Notes: generated by a model from the letters alone, not told the origin. A DNA stretch of 64,000 bases from Advenella alkanexedens (GCF_019132845.1 NZ_JAHSPR010000008.1:62001-126000), one strand, 5' to 3'; numbered from the stretch's first letter, positions 40,554 to 50,415 are shown. Made by a program: numbers and translations.

Positions 40554-41153
40554 AGATAGTTCCTTTTTTACTTCAGGTTATGGGGCTGGAGCCTTGACCA
40601 ACCCTTCACTATCAGTGTACGGAGCAAGTTGTTTTTTATCAATGACGAAAATCAATGAGCCTGCTGAATAAAATTGGTGTTTTTCAGCTTGGTGAAGATG
40701 ATGATTTTGCCAGATTTACTGTACCGGGTTCCTGAATCCGGTTTTATCGGAAAATGTGTATTCTATCGGGAAGTATATATATTCCGCCAGCAGTGCTGTC
40801 CGGACCGGGCGAGAGAAAAACACCGGCAGTGACCGGTTTATTAAGCGGGCTTTCGCCGCTTCAGCGGGATTGAGGCGATCTCAATCTACCGTTCAACAAA
40901 CAGGCATAACGATCATTCTATGTGACCTGTTACCCTGAGACTGCACATTTTTACCAAATGGCCAACAGCAGCGCGCCCTGCGCAGCTTTGCCGGCTCCTG
41001 TCGGTATGTGTATAACCAGGCATTGCACTTGCAGCAGGAACCCACCGAGGCGAGTTAGCCCCTGTGGGCTAAACACGGCAGGAATCGCCTTCCCTGGCAC
41101 CTTGGGGCCGAGCGTTAGCGAGAGGAATGGGAGGATGTCAAAAATAAGTCGCT
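40554..41153. other. 600-base region without an intact gene, mostly mobile-element debris
   Basis: The left half (40554-40860) shows no coding frame I trust. From about 40868 the sequence has an inverted repeat GATTGAG/CTCAATC (40868-40886), then the TnpB relic and the right end described separately. Confidence 0.5.
40928..41142 (+). mobile_element. TnpB (IS200/IS605 OrfB) deletion relic with right end
   Basis: The frame from about 40939 reads FLPNGQQQRALRSFAGSCRY and then VYNQALHLQQEPTEAS before a TAG at 41056. The first part matches the N-terminus of TnpB proteins (YPxxxQxxxLxxFAGxCRxVYNxAL). The end, QEPTEAS, is the typical TnpB C-terminal tail, so some 330 residues are missing between them. 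About 80 bases later GGGAGGATGTCAA (near 41129-41142) matches the common right end of these elements, where the 3' scaffold of the omega/reRNA lies. CCTTCCC (41088-41094) can pair with GGGAGG there, and TTAGCCC/GGGCTAA forms another hairpin at 41055-41072. Confidence 0.6.
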
Positions 41154-41381
41154 TTACAGCCAGTAACCGCCAACATGCTGGCTGGACTCTTCAACTTCGG
41201 CAATGTTTTCTTTGGTGTCTTCAAACATTTCAACAAAAAAACGAACCGCTGAATAAACAGAAACAGCCACCGCGGCAAAGGGGGCAACGATACTTTCCAA
41301 TCTAACCTCACGGGCTTCCTGTTTCATCAACTCACGTTTCACTTCATCTGACAATACAATTTGATTACTGTAATTTCGCAT
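41154..41381 (-). CDS. small protein of unknown function with one hydrophobic segment
   Basis: A 75-residue protein from the ATG at 41381 (MRNYSNQIVLSDEVKRELMK), chosen because AGGGAG lies about six bases upstream; a second in-frame ATG lies six codons before it. The N-terminus is charged and helical. The middle segment SIVAPFAAVAVSVYSAVRFF could be a membrane or amphipathic helix, and the C-terminus is acidic. An inverted repeat at 41422-41435 precedes it. It sits beside the right end of the TnpB relic. I recognise no family. Confidence 0.6.
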   Translation of the reverse strand: MRNYSNQIVLSDEVKRELMKQEAREVRLESIVAPFAAVAVSVYSAVRFFVEMFEDTKENIAEVEESSQHVGGYWL

Positions 41382-41421
41382 CACAAACTCCCTTTTCATA
41401 TTATGGAATATATGTACATTA

Positions 41422-41435
41422 TAGGGTAAACCCTA
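41422..41435. promoter_or_regulatory. palindrome upstream of the small unknown gene
   Basis: TAGGGT-AA-ACCCTA is a perfect 6-base inverted repeat 41 bases upstream of the chosen start, with a further ACCCTT half-site nearby (about 41451). It is a candidate operator. Confidence 0.35.
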
Positions 41436-41637
41436 GAAAATTACAAGCAAACCCTTATAAACAATTGAATTATCTATATATTTTATGATGATAAAACCAC
41501 GAATTTATTATTCACCTGAACTTTTAATCGTGCGATCATATTGTTTTTTTTGCAACATCATGTTTTTTAGAAGCCTAAAAAGCGAAATTGCAAGCAACAA
41601 GACACACAAGTAACAATTTTGAAAGCCTTGCAATACC

Positions 41638-42125
41638 TCACTCATTCCCCACGTTCACCGCAACCGCACCAAGGACGCTCACCAGTACCTGCGGATCAAT
41701 TTCCACCAAATAACCCCGTCTTCCACCATTAATATAAATAAGCGGCAAATCAAGAATACTGGCTTCCACCCACACGGGCATTTGCTTGCGGGTACCAAAG
41801 GGTGAGGTGCCCCCCACCTGATACCCCGAATGCCGCGAAGCTACATCAGGCCGGCAGGGTTGCATTTTTTTGGTCCCGATTTGCCGCGCCAGGTTTTTGA
41901 GCGAGACTTCACGGTCCCCATGCATCAGCACAATATGCGGTTTAGCCTGCTCATCTTCCATAATCAGGGTTTTGATGACGGCATGCTCTGCCACCTTCAA
42001 TTGCCGGGCCGACTCAGCCGTGCCACCATGATCCACATACTCATAAACATGCCCAATGTGGGGAATCTTGTTTTTTTCAGGAACTGGGTTGCCGGTGTTT
42101 CAGATACGTGTTTTGCTTTAGCCAT
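41638..42125 (-). pseudogene. ybaK: YbaK-type aminoacyl-tRNA deacylase, frameshifted in an A7 tract
   Basis: Two frames together make a complete Cys-tRNA(Pro)/aminoacyl-tRNA deacylase (about 160 residues). The first starts at the ATG at 42125 (MAKAKHVSETPATQFLKK). After a run of seven A (42071-42077) the reading must shift to give NKIPHIGHVYEYVDHGGTAE and the rest, including LMHGDREVSLKNLA and YQVGGTSPFG, to the stop at 41638. One more A would restore the frame. This may be a true mutation, a switchable homopolymer, a slippage site or a sequencing error. The start is 6 bases after the xerD stop, so the two form an operon. Confidence 0.8.
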
Positions 42126-42131
42126 AATTAA

Positions 42132-43025
42132 TCAAGCTCTTGGGTGATGTTGTGCATGCAGGGCTTTAAGCCGTTCTCGGGCTACATGCGTGTAAATTTG
42201 GGTGGTGGAAATATCGGAATGCCCCAGCAACAGCTGCACCACCCGCAAGTCGGCCCCATGATTCAACAGGTGCGTGGCAAATGCATGACGTAATACATGG
42301 GGGGACAGCGGGGCATTGATATCCGCCAGCAGGGCATATTTTTTAATTAATTGCCAAAACGCCTGACGGCTCATGGCACTACCCCGTCGGGTTACAAACA
42401 GGTCATCGGATGGCCGATTACCCAATAACAGGCTGCGGCTGTTTTTCAGGTAGGCCTCCAACCAATGCACGGCTTCCGCGCCCAGCGGCACCAGACGGTC
42501 TTTGCCTCCCTTACCCATTTCCACCCGCACGATGCCCTCATTCAGGCTTAAATGCAGTACTTTAAGCGTAACCAGCTCTGTCACCCTCAACCCGGTCGCA
42601 TAAAGCGTTTCCAGCATGGCCCTGTCACGCAGGCCACCCGGGGTTTCAATATCGGGGGATTCCAGCAATTCCATCACCTGACTCTCCGTCAGGGTTTTGG
42701 GGGTACGCGGGGGCTGTTTGGCAGATTGCAGTTCCAGGCATGGGTCTTTTTGTATCAAGCCCGCATCAAGGGCCCAGGCAAAATACCGTTTAAGCGAGGC
42801 CAGACGCCGATTGGCCGTACTTGCCTTGCTGCTGTCATGTTTGCTGCCAAACCAGTCCTGAATATCATTGCTACCGGCATCGATTAATGATTTGGCGGGA
42901 CCCTGCTTACCCAGAAAATCCGCAAATCCGTTCAGGTCCTGCCGGTAAGCCGCCAGGGTATTGTCCGACAGCCCGTCTTCCAGCCATATTGAATCGATAA
43001 ATGCATCTATGTCAGCCTGTTTCAT
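42132..43025 (-). CDS. xerD: site-specific tyrosine recombinase
   Basis: A 297-residue tyrosine recombinase that with XerC resolves chromosome dimers at dif. The N-terminal SAM-like domain contains DGLSDNTLAAYRQDLNGFADFL. The catalytic residues lie in ATGLRVTELVTL (Arg), HVLRHAFATHLLNHGADLRVVQ (His-x-x-Arg) and GHSDISTTQIYTHV (His and Tyr). Sequence and length fit XerD rather than phage integrases. It is followed at 6 bases by the frameshifted ybaK. Confidence 0.92.
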   Translation of the reverse strand: MKQADIDAFIDSIWLEDGLSDNTLAAYRQDLNGFADFLGKQGPAKSLIDAGSNDIQDWFGSKHDSSKASTANRRLASLKRYFAWALDAGLIQKDPCLELQSAKQPPRTPKTLTESQVMELLESPDIETPGGLRDRAMLETLYATGLRVTELVTLKVLHLSLNEGIVRVEMGKGGKDRLVPLGAEAVHWLEAYLKNSRSLLLGNRPSDDLFVTRRGSAMSRQAFWQLIKKYALLADINAPLSPHVLRHAFATHLLNHGADLRVVQLLLGHSDISTTQIYTHVARERLKALHAQHHPRA

Positions 43026-43164
43026 GTTTTATTCATACAGCCTTTAGGATTATTGAACATACCTGTTTGCAATGCAAAAGGCGTTACCCGCCTATTTTGT
43101 TCTATGATAGGCAGTTGCGCCCACTGGCACAGAACCCTTAACCTTTTTTATTGAAGTGTAGTAT

Positions 43165-44070
43165 ATGCAGATCGCCTTTCTTGTTTTACCCGATTGTCTG
43201 ATCGTCATTTTAGGCTGGATACTGTACAACAAACTACAATTTTCCAAAGAGTTTTTTTCAGGGCTTGAAAAACTGGTTTATTTCATTCTCTTCCCTGCCT
43301 TGCTGGTTCGCTCTATTGCCAGTACGCCCATGTCACTGGCTACCACCGGTAATTTCCTGCTGGCGACCACGGCCCTGGCCATGATAGCCAGTTTATGCGT
43401 GTGGCTGGCCAAGCCGATTTTAAATCCCCGTCCCATTGCCCTGGCATCGGTGGGGCAATGTGCTTACCGCTTCAATACCTATATCGGATTATCTTTAGCA
43501 CCCTCACTGGCCGGCCAGGAAGGTTTGGCCAGCATGGCCGTGATTGTGGGATTTGCCATTCCCTTTGTTAATCTACTGGCGGTCAAATCCCTGGCCAGTC
43601 ACCAGGGCAGCAACCTGTTCATGGAAATCCTTAAAAATCCACTGGTATTGGCCACTTTTGCCGGTCTTTTATTGAGTTTTAGCGGTTCTTCCCTGCCCAC
43701 TATCCTGGACACCACACTGCTCAAGCTAAGTCACAGCTCCATTCCGCTGGGACTGCTTTGCGTCGGTGCCAGCCTTTCGTTGCAGGGTGGCAGCCATGAC
43801 GGCAGGCTGGTGGGCTGGATCCTGGCCATCCGTCTGGGCCTGATGCCCGTATTTGCCATGATAATTGCGATGACGCTGGGCTTTAGCTTTATTGATACCC
43901 AAATGTTTGTACTGTTTGCCGCCCTTCCCACCGCTTCCGCAGCCTATATTCTGGCAATCCGCATGGGGGGTGACGGCCGCCTGGTGGCCTTTACCATTTC
44001 AGCAGGCACCATTCTGAGCGTCCTGACCATTCCATTCTGGGTTTATGTGACCCAGCAACTGTTCACTTAA
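43165..44070 (+). CDS. AEC family (auxin efflux carrier-like) transporter
   Basis: A 301-residue inner-membrane protein with about ten hydrophobic segments in two inverted halves. FPALLVRSIASTP, SVGQCAYRFNTYIGLSLAPS and LRLG/PTASAAYILAIRMGGD-like sequence near the C-terminus are typical of the bacterial AEC group related to malonate and malate carriers. The substrate is unknown, probably a small organic acid. It is transcribed alone and divergent from xerD. Confidence 0.88.
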   Translation: MQIAFLVLPDCLIVILGWILYNKLQFSKEFFSGLEKLVYFILFPALLVRSIASTPMSLATTGNFLLATTALAMIASLCVWLAKPILNPRPIALASVGQCAYRFNTYIGLSLAPSLAGQEGLASMAVIVGFAIPFVNLLAVKSLASHQGSNLFMEILKNPLVLATFAGLLLSFSGSSLPTILDTTLLKLSHSSIPLGLLCVGASLSLQGGSHDGRLVGWILAIRLGLMPVFAMIIAMTLGFSFIDTQMFVLFAALPTASAAYILAIRMGGDGRLVAFTISAGTILSVLTIPFWVYVTQQLFT

Positions 44071-44335
44071 GGCCAGACACTTCCTGAATGGAAGCTTCGC
44101 ATAACTGCGATACTGCCATGATTTCCGTTTTTCCCAAGAACCCGCATTTCTCATTGGAAAGACGGAAATCAGCCTGTCAATCCTGAAAAACACCACGACC
44201 AGCAAAACCAATCGTGAAAATGCATGAAAAAACAGCCATGAACTGTTGTTTTTAGACAATTTTTTGTTTTTTTCCAGAATTTACTTTAACTGAATTTATA
44301 ATAAAAGTATTAAAAAAACCACATTTTCAGGTCTT

Positions 44336-44878
44336 ATGTCCAGCGAACTTAACAATTTTATAACTGTTTATTTACCAGACGAAAGCGCTACCGATCGTCT
44401 GGCCCAACAGCTCGCGACCTTAATAAGCACTGAAATATCAAATGGTTGCCACCATGATCCCCACTTAAAAAAAGGGGGACACATCCACTTGAAAGGAGAT
44501 CTGGGAGCAGGAAAAACAAGTTTTGCAAGAGCTTTTTTAAGGGCAATGGGGGTAACCGGGCGCATCAAAAGCCCTACGTATACCCTGCTTGAAAGCTATA
44601 AAGTTTCTAGCTTATACTTGTATCACTTTGATTTTTATAGATTTAGTGACACAAACGAATGGCAGGACGCAGGGTTCCGTGAGAATTTGCTTGAAGATGC
44701 CATCGTCCTCATCGAGTGGGCCGAAAAAGCGGGTTCAAGCCTGCCTCCCCCCGATATTGAACTGTCACTCAATTACGCTTCCTCAGGTCGCGATGCAAAA
44801 ATACAAGCGTTTTCGGAAAAGGGTCAATCATGGATAAAACAGCTACAACAAATGAATATACAAACACTCGTCCAATGA
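44336..44878 (+). CDS. tsaE: tRNA threonylcarbamoyladenosine biosynthesis ATPase TsaE
   Basis: A 180-residue P-loop ATPase that cooperates with TsaB and TsaD to form t6A37 in ANN-decoding tRNAs. Walker A is LKGDLGAGKTSFARAFL, followed by IKSPTYTLLESYK (switch region), LYHFDFYRF and the Walker B-like AIVLIEWAEKAG. AGG lies five bases before the ATG. The gene for the AmiC-type amidase begins within its 3' part (49-base overlap from 44830), an arrangement common in betaproteobacteria. Confidence 0.95.
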   Translation: MSSELNNFITVYLPDESATDRLAQQLATLISTEISNGCHHDPHLKKGGHIHLKGDLGAGKTSFARAFLRAMGVTGRIKSPTYTLLESYKVSSLYLYHFDFYRFSDTNEWQDAGFRENLLEDAIVLIEWAEKAGSSLPPPDIELSLNYASSGRDAKIQAFSEKGQSWIKQLQQMNIQTLVQ

Positions 44879-46164
44879 CGCGTCGTCGTATTCTGGCAAC
44901 AGCTGCTACTCTGTTGTCACTTCCCGTCATTTCCAAAGTAGCCCAGGCAGCCACCAGCCAGATTCTGGCCGTGCGCACTTGGCCGGCCGATGAATACACG
45001 CGAGTTACCCTGGAATTGAACGCTCCTCTCAAGGCCGAGCATTTCACCCTGTCCAACCCCAATCGTCTGGTGGTTGACTTGCAGGGTCTCACCATGAGTA
45101 CAGCCCTTAACTCGCTCATTTCCAAAATCAAACCCAATGACCCTTATATTTCTACCGTACGGGTCGCCCAAAACCGTGCCGACGTTGTTCGTCTCGTCCT
45201 GGATTTAAAACAAGCCATTGCCCCCCAGGTCTTTACCCTCAAACCCATTGGCGATTACCAATACCGTCTGGTTCTGGATTTATACCCCAAGGTAGCCAAA
45301 GACCCCTTGCTGGCGCTCAGCTCGAACATGGCCGGTGACGACCCCTTGGCCAGCGTCCTGGATAAACTTGCCCAAAACCGCAACAACGCTCCTGTACCCT
45401 CCGTCAACGGTCAGGTACAACCGCGCCAGCCTGCTAATACCGGAAATCGTGGCGGTGCCAACCGTCCGATTCTTATCGCCATTGATCCGGGGCATGGTGG
45501 AGAAGATCCTGGCGCCATTGGCGGCATGGGCACCAAAGAAAAAGATATTGTCCTGGCTATTGGCCGTCGCCTGCGCAATCTTATTAATGCACAGCCCAAT
45601 ATGCGTGCCTACATGACCCGCGATGCCGATTTTTTTGTACCATTGCATGTTCGTGTCCAGAAAGCCCGCCGGGTCAAGGCAGACCTTTTCATTTCCATTC
45701 ACGCCGATGCCTTCACCAACAAATCAGCCCGAGGCACATCAGTTTTTGCGCTTTCCCGCGGTGGCGCATCCAGTGCCGCCGCCCGCTGGCTGGCCAAAAA
45801 AGAGAATGCAGCCGACCTGATAGGCGGAATCGACATTGGTGACCATGACAGAAACACCGCCAGCGTGTTACTGGATATGTCAACCACGGCACAAATCAAA
45901 GACTCCCTGGATATCGGTCACCGCGTGCTTAACTCTTTGGCCAAGGTTAACGGCATCCAGAGCCGGCGCGTTGAACAGGCCGGTTTTGCGGTCTTAAGGG
46001 CGCCAGACATCCCTTCCATCCTGGTTGAAACCGCCTTCATTTCCAATCCGCAAGAAGAACGCTTCCTAAGAAACACTAACAACCAGCAACAAATTGCCAG
46101 CGCGATTTTATCTGGGGTCAAGGGTTATTTTGCAACAAACCCCCCACTTGCCCGTATAGGGTAG
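44830..46164 (+). CDS. amiC: N-acetylmuramoyl-L-alanine amidase, AmiC type
   Basis: A 444-residue periplasmic amidase that splits septal peptidoglycan at cell separation. The N-terminus has a twin-arginine signal (TRRRILATAATLLSLPVISK, ending VAQAA). An AMIN domain follows (residues about 50-150), then a proline/asparagine-rich linker, and the Amidase_3 zinc domain (about 215-440) with AIDPGHGGEDPGAIG, the HADA motif and the catalytic Glu in LVETAFISNPQEE. I use the ATG at 44830, with AAGGG upstream, although one at 44875 forms ATGA with the tsaE stop. Confidence 0.93.
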   Translation: MDKTATTNEYTNTRPMTRRRILATAATLLSLPVISKVAQAATSQILAVRTWPADEYTRVTLELNAPLKAEHFTLSNPNRLVVDLQGLTMSTALNSLISKIKPNDPYISTVRVAQNRADVVRLVLDLKQAIAPQVFTLKPIGDYQYRLVLDLYPKVAKDPLLALSSNMAGDDPLASVLDKLAQNRNNAPVPSVNGQVQPRQPANTGNRGGANRPILIAIDPGHGGEDPGAIGGMGTKEKDIVLAIGRRLRNLINAQPNMRAYMTRDADFFVPLHVRVQKARRVKADLFISIHADAFTNKSARGTSVFALSRGGASSAAARWLAKKENAADLIGGIDIGDHDRNTASVLLDMSTTAQIKDSLDIGHRVLNSLAKVNGIQSRRVEQAGFAVLRAPDIPSILVETAFISNPQEERFLRNTNNQQQIASAILSGVKGYFATNPPLARIG

Positions 46165-46191
46165 ACACATTGTTGCTTTTAAGGCAAAATG

Positions 46192-46264
46192 AAAATGCAT
46201 GCGATAGTAGCGCATGCATTTTGCTGCAGTACCTTTACGGAGCCGTTTACGGCTCCCTTTTTTA
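46192..46264 (+). terminator. double hairpin and terminator between amiC and mutL
   Basis: The first hairpin pairs AAAATGCATGCG with CGCATGCATTTT (46192-46203, 46211-46222). The second, GGAGCCGT-TT-ACGGCTCC (46239-46256), is followed by a T-run and is a standard terminator. Confidence 0.75.
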
Positions 46265-46291
46265 TTTAGCTGAAATTTTCCTTTAGGCAAA

Positions 46292-48217
46292 ATGCCAAGA
46301 CGCCATATTTCCCCCCTTCCCGATCAACTCATCAGCCAGATCGCAGCCGGTGAAGTCATCGAGCGCCCGGCTTCAGTCCTTAAAGAACTGCTTGAAAACG
46401 CTATCGATGCTCAGGCTCGCGCCATTGAAATCCGCCTTGAAGGCGGAGGAATCAAGCGGATTTGCATTACCGATGACGGTACCGGCATACCCAAAGAAGA
46501 ATTACCTCTGGCCCTCATGCGCCATGCCACCAGCAAAATCACCTCACTTGAGGAACTGGAATCGGTCAACTCCATGGGTTTCCGTGGCGAGGCACTGGCC
46601 TCGATTGCCTCGGTGTCACGGCTTGTCATCACATCACGTACACAGGCAGATGATCACGCCTGGCAAATAGATGCGGCTAACAATGAGGTGACACCGGCGT
46701 CTGGCAGTTATGGCACCACCATAGACATGCGTCAGCTGTTTGACCAGATCCCGGCCCGCCGCAAATTCCTGAAATCGGAAACCACCGAACTGGGACACTG
46801 CCTGGATGCCATGGAAAGAATTGCCATGGCTTTTCCAGAAGTGGCTTTTCGCCTTTTTCATAACGACAAGGCCTACCGGCAATGGGTAAGCACCGATTCG
46901 TTTCAGCGCATCCGTGATGTACTGGGCGCCGAGTTTATCGATGCCGGCATTCCCTTAAATGCCGAAGTTGGCCTGGCCAGTCTGCATGGTCTGATCACCC
47001 AACCCAATGCCGCCCGCAGCCGTGCCGATAAACAATACCTGTATGTGAATGGCCGTTATGTTCGCGACCGCACCGTGTCCCATGCCATTCGAACGGCTTA
47101 TGCCGATGTCTTGCACGGTGACCGCCAGCCTGCCTATGTCCTGTTCCTGAATATAGATCCCAATACGGTCGATGTCAACGTTCATCCCGCCAAACATGAA
47201 GTACGGTTTAGAGATGGTGGTGCGGTTTACCGTTTTGTTTCACAAACCGTTGCCGCTGCACTGGCCAGTGCAGGCGGTCAACAAGACGCCATGAACCGGC
47301 TGCCCACTCAAATGCCCGCCGGGCTTGCGCCTGCCGCCTTACCAGACACAGCGGTGACTGCCAGTGACAGTGGTGGCGCTTCCCCTGCCAACCAGCCAGC
47401 CTCCCGCTTCAACCCCTATCAGCGGCAAACACCTTTGAGCCTGGACCATCAACAGGCCTGGACCCAGGCTTACCGTCCACTAGCATCTTCCGACCAGCTG
47501 CCGGCCAGCCACTTCAATGAAAACGCACCGGGAAACAATACAACCGGCACGGTGGGAGCCGTTTTCAATCCCCCTGCTTACCCGGCCAGCACAGCCGGTA
47601 AAACACCTCCCGCTTCCCTGCCCGAAGAAGATACATTTCCACTGGGCATGGCACTGGGCCAGTTGCATGGTATCTATATCCTGGCTCAAAACTCCAGGGG
47701 ACTGGTGCTGGTAGACATGCATGCCGCCCACGAAAGGGTGGTTTATGAAAAGCTGAAAACCGCCCTGGACACGCACAGCATGCCCAGACAAGACCTGCTG
47801 GTGCCGGTTGTTTTTCATTGCTCTGAAAAAGAAGTGGCCTTGCTGGAGGAACACCACGAAGCCTTGCATGCGCTGGGACTTAACCTGACGGCTGCCGGCC
47901 CACGTGCCATTACCGTGCGCTCGGTACCCGCTTTGCTGGCCCATGGCGATATTGAATCCCTGGTACTGCATGTTTTGAAAGACTTGAGCCAGGCCGGTGT
48001 ATCCAGACACCTGACCGAACAGCGCAATGAGTTGCTCTCCACCATGGCCTGCCACGGCTCCGTCAGGGCCAATCGCCGTTTAAGCCTGGAAGAAATGAAT
48101 GCCCTGCTGCGCCAAATGGAACAGACCGAAAGGGCCAACCAGTGCAACCATGGCCGCCCCACCTGGTTCCAATGGACCATGAACGACCTGGATAAACTGT
48201 TCATGCGCGGGCAATAA
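46292..48217 (+). CDS. mutL: DNA mismatch repair protein MutL with endonuclease motif
   Basis: A 641-residue MutL. The N-terminal GHKL ATPase has [22 protein letters not shown] and [16 protein letters not shown] disordered Ala/Pro/Gln-rich linker spans about residues 330-445. The C-terminal dimerisation domain contains [12 protein letters not shown], which fits the metal-dependent endonuclease motif DxHA-x2-E-x4-E, and CNHGRPTWF near the end as a zinc-site element. So this MutL probably nicks DNA itself, as in bacteria without MutH. miaA follows, as in many proteobacteria. Confidence 0.96.
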   Translation: MPRRHISPLPDQLISQIAAGEVIERPASVLKELLENAIDAQARAIEIRLEGGGIKRICITDDGTGIPKEELPLALMRHATSKITSLEELESVNSMGFRGEALASIASVSRLVITSRTQADDHAWQIDAANNEVTPASGSYGTTIDMRQLFDQIPARRKFLKSETTELGHCLDAMERIAMAFPEVAFRLFHNDKAYRQWVSTDSFQRIRDVLGAEFIDAGIPLNAEVGLASLHGLITQPNAARSRADKQYLYVNGRYVRDRTVSHAIRTAYADVLHGDRQPAYVLFLNIDPNTVDVNVHPAKHEVRFRDGGAVYRFVSQTVAAALASAGGQQDAMNRLPTQMPAGLAPAALPDTAVTASDSGGASPANQPASRFNPYQRQTPLSLDHQQAWTQAYRPLASSDQLPASHFNENAPGNNTTGTVGAVFNPPAYPASTAGKTPPASLPEEDTFPLGMALGQLHGIYILAQNSRGLVLVDMHAAHERVVYEKLKTALDTHSMPRQDLLVPVVFHCSEKEVALLEEHHEALHALGLNLTAAGPRAITVRSVPALLAHGDIESLVLHVLKDLSQAGVSRHLTEQRNELLSTMACHGSVRANRRLSLEEMNALLRQMEQTERANQCNHGRPTWFQWTMNDLDKLFMRGQ

Positions 48218-48349
48218 AGCAGCAAAAAGCATCGGGGTTCCCAATAATCAGGCTTCGGCTAATGCTAAACTACCCCTTGAACGGGCAGAAAACTCACTGC
48301 CTGTTATTTTTTGTGTTTTTTTCATAACAGCCCATTACCATCCAAGACC

Positions 48350-49312
48350 ATGCCAACTCAGGACACCAGGCACCCAGCCATTATTTGTATTGCAGGCCCC
48401 ACCGCATCCGGTAAAAGCGCCAGTGTACTGGCCATTGCCCAACGCTGGCCCATTGAAATCATTAATGTGGACTCGGCCACTATTTATAAAGGCATGGATA
48501 TTGGCACCGCCAAGCCATCCCGGGAAGAACAGGCACAAACCCCCCAGCACCTGCTGGACATCCGTGATCCGGCACAAACCTACAGTGCCGCCGAATTCAC
48601 CCGGGATGCCGCAGAACTTATTTCCGCCATTCAGGCGCGGGGCCGGATTCCAATCCTGGCCGGTGGCACCATGATGTATTACAAGGCACTGCGCGAAGGG
48701 CTTAATGAATTGCCGGCTGCCCATGAGGATATTCGCCAGGAGCTGGAGGATTTTTCCCGTCAGCACGGCTGGCCCGCCCTGCATGCTGAATTGGCCAAGG
48801 TCGATCCCGTTACCGCTGCCCGCCTGGCTCCCAATGACAGCCAGCGGGTACAACGTGCAATGGAAATTTATCGCATTTCCGGCAAGCCCATGTCTGTACT
48901 GCTTGAGCAGCCGGCAGAAAAAGCCGGTGATTTTCTGTACAAAACCATCAGCCTTGAGCCAGCCAACCGCCTGGATCTGCACGAGCGCATCGCCGCCCGG
49001 TTTGATCAGATGCTTGAAAAGGGGTTTGTTGAGGAAGTCCAACAGCTTAAACAACGCCCCGAGCTGCACGCTGACCTGCCATCCATTCGCTGCGTGGGAT
49101 ACCGGCAAATATGGTCACACTTGAATGGCGACTATGATTTGCCAGAGGCCCGTGAAAAAGCCATTGCCGCCACGCGCCAGCTGGCAAAACGCCAAATTAC
49201 CTGGTTGCGCGCCCAACCCGACCGAATCCGGATTGATTGCATGGCCCATAACGTGGCAGTGCAGGTCATAGACGCCATTGCCCATGACCTGGAGACCTCC
49301 CTCCAACAATAA
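48350..49312 (+). CDS. miaA: tRNA dimethylallyltransferase
   Basis: A 320-residue enzyme that prenylates A37 of tRNAs reading U-starting codons. The P-loop is [15 protein letters not shown], followed by [34 protein letters not shown] and the catalytic/tRNA region [19 protein letters not shown]. The C-terminal part includes [12 protein letters not shown] and [14 protein letters not shown]. The ATG at 48350 (MPTQDTRH) is preferred over a TTG 13 codons upstream. A strong terminator follows. Confidence 0.95.
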   Translation: MPTQDTRHPAIICIAGPTASGKSASVLAIAQRWPIEIINVDSATIYKGMDIGTAKPSREEQAQTPQHLLDIRDPAQTYSAAEFTRDAAELISAIQARGRIPILAGGTMMYYKALREGLNELPAAHEDIRQELEDFSRQHGWPALHAELAKVDPVTAARLAPNDSQRVQRAMEIYRISGKPMSVLLEQPAEKAGDFLYKTISLEPANRLDLHERIAARFDQMLEKGFVEEVQQLKQRPELHADLPSIRCVGYRQIWSHLNGDYDLPEAREKAIAATRQLAKRQITWLRAQPDRIRIDCMAHNVAVQVIDAIAHDLETSLQQ

Positions 49313-49315
49313 AAC

Positions 49316-49350
49316 AAGGGCTTGCCACGGCAAGCCCTTATTGCTTTTTT
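49316..49350. terminator. terminator between miaA and purM
   Basis: An 11-base stem, AAGGGCTTGCC with GGCAAGCCCTT and a 2-base loop, is followed by ATTGC and six T. It is shared by the convergent genes. Confidence 0.85.
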
Positions 49351-49365
49351 GCGTTGTTTTATAAC

Positions 49366-50415
49366 TTAAACAACGACGGTCTGTTCCATGCCATCTTCCT
49401 GCGGAACGATTTCACCCAGCTGATAAACGGTTTCACCCTGCTCCTGCAAGGTGGCAGTAATGTCCGCGGCCTGGCTGGCGGAAACCACCAGCACCATGCC
49501 AATACCACAGTTGAATACACGATGCATTTCGGTGTCTTCAACATTACCCTCTTGTTGCAGCCACTTGAACAGTTCAGGCAATTCCCAGGCGTCTTTGCTT
49601 AAACGGGCGGACAGACCAGGTTGCAAAATACGGGGTACGTTGTCTAACAGGCCACCACCGGTAATGTGGGCCAGGCCCTTGATATCGGTACCATGCTTGG
49701 CCAGTGCAGCCAGCACCTGTTTAACATAAATACGGGTCGGCGCCATGACAACATCAACCAGGGGTTGACCGTGGAAGTCGTCATTGGGCTGGGCGCCGGC
49801 ACGTTCAATAATTTTACGGATCAGGGAAAAACCGTTTGAGTGTGCACCGCTGGATGCCAGGCCCAGAATACGGTCACCGACCTGAATGGACTTGCCATTG
49901 ATGATCCTGGATTTTTCAACCGCACCCACGGCAAAACCGGCCAGGTCATATTCACCGTCCGGATACATGCCGGGCATTTCCGCGGTTTCACCACCAATCA
50001 GGGCGCAGCCGGAAAGCTCACAACCCTTGGCAATACCTCCTACCACGCTGGCAGCGGTATCCACGGACAGTTTTCCGCAGGCAAAGTAGTCAAGGAAAAA
50101 CAATGGCTCGGCCCCTTGCACCAGGATATCGTTTACACTCATGGCTACCAGGTCGATACCTACCGTATCGTGGCGATTCCACTCAAACGCGAGACGCAAT
50201 TTGGTACCCACACCATCGGTGCCGGAAACAAGAACGGGTTCCTGGTATTTTTTGGGTACTTCAAACAAAGCCCCAAAACCGCCGATCCCGGCCATCACAC
50301 CTTCGCGCATGGTTTTGGCAGCCAATGGCTTGATGCGATCAACCAATGCGTCGCCAGCATCAATATCCACACCTGCATCACGATAGGTCAAAGAGGATTT
50401 TGTTGAATTTGTCAT
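49366..50415 (-). CDS. purM: phosphoribosylformylglycinamidine cyclo-ligase (AIR synthetase)
   Basis: A 349-residue enzyme closing the imidazole ring in purine synthesis with [23 protein letters not shown] is the invariant start. [53 protein letters not shown] and [15 protein letters not shown] complete the signature. I use the ATG at 50415 (MTNSTKSS) because the 18 codons before it are not family-like. It is divergent from the perM-like gene across about 60 bases. Confidence 0.96.
   Translation of the reverse strand: MTNSTKSSLTYRDAGVDIDAGDALVDRIKPLAAKTMREGVMAGIGGFGALFEVPKKYQEPVLVSGTDGVGTKLRLAFEWNRHDTVGIDLVAMSVNDILVQGAEPLFFLDYFACGKLSVDTAASVVGGIAKGCELSGCALIGGETAEMPGMYPDGEYDLAGFAVGAVEKSRIINGKSIQVGDRILGLASSGAHSNGFSLIRKIIERAGAQPNDDFHGQPLVDVVMAPTRIYVKQVLAALAKHGTDIKGLAHITGGGLLDNVPRILQPGLSARLSKDAWELPELFKWLQQEGNVEDTEMHRVFNCGIGMVLVVSASQAADITATLQEQGETVYQLGEIVPQEDGMEQTVVV

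Noticed and set aside
40756-40938. A 60-residue plus-strand reading frame
   Set aside because: No ribosome site and no recognisable pattern; it overlaps the left side of the TnpB relic and looks like chance.
40554-41153. Structured small RNA such as SRP RNA, 6S or tmRNA in the 600-base gap
   Set aside because: None of their conserved cores (for example the SRP GGAAGG loop motif) is present; the hairpins fit an IS200/IS605 right end better.
43999-44259. Minus-strand frame of 86 codons downstream of the AEC transporter
   Set aside because: It overlaps the transporter 3' end, has no family features, and lies in a gap with a weak hairpin (44120-44170).
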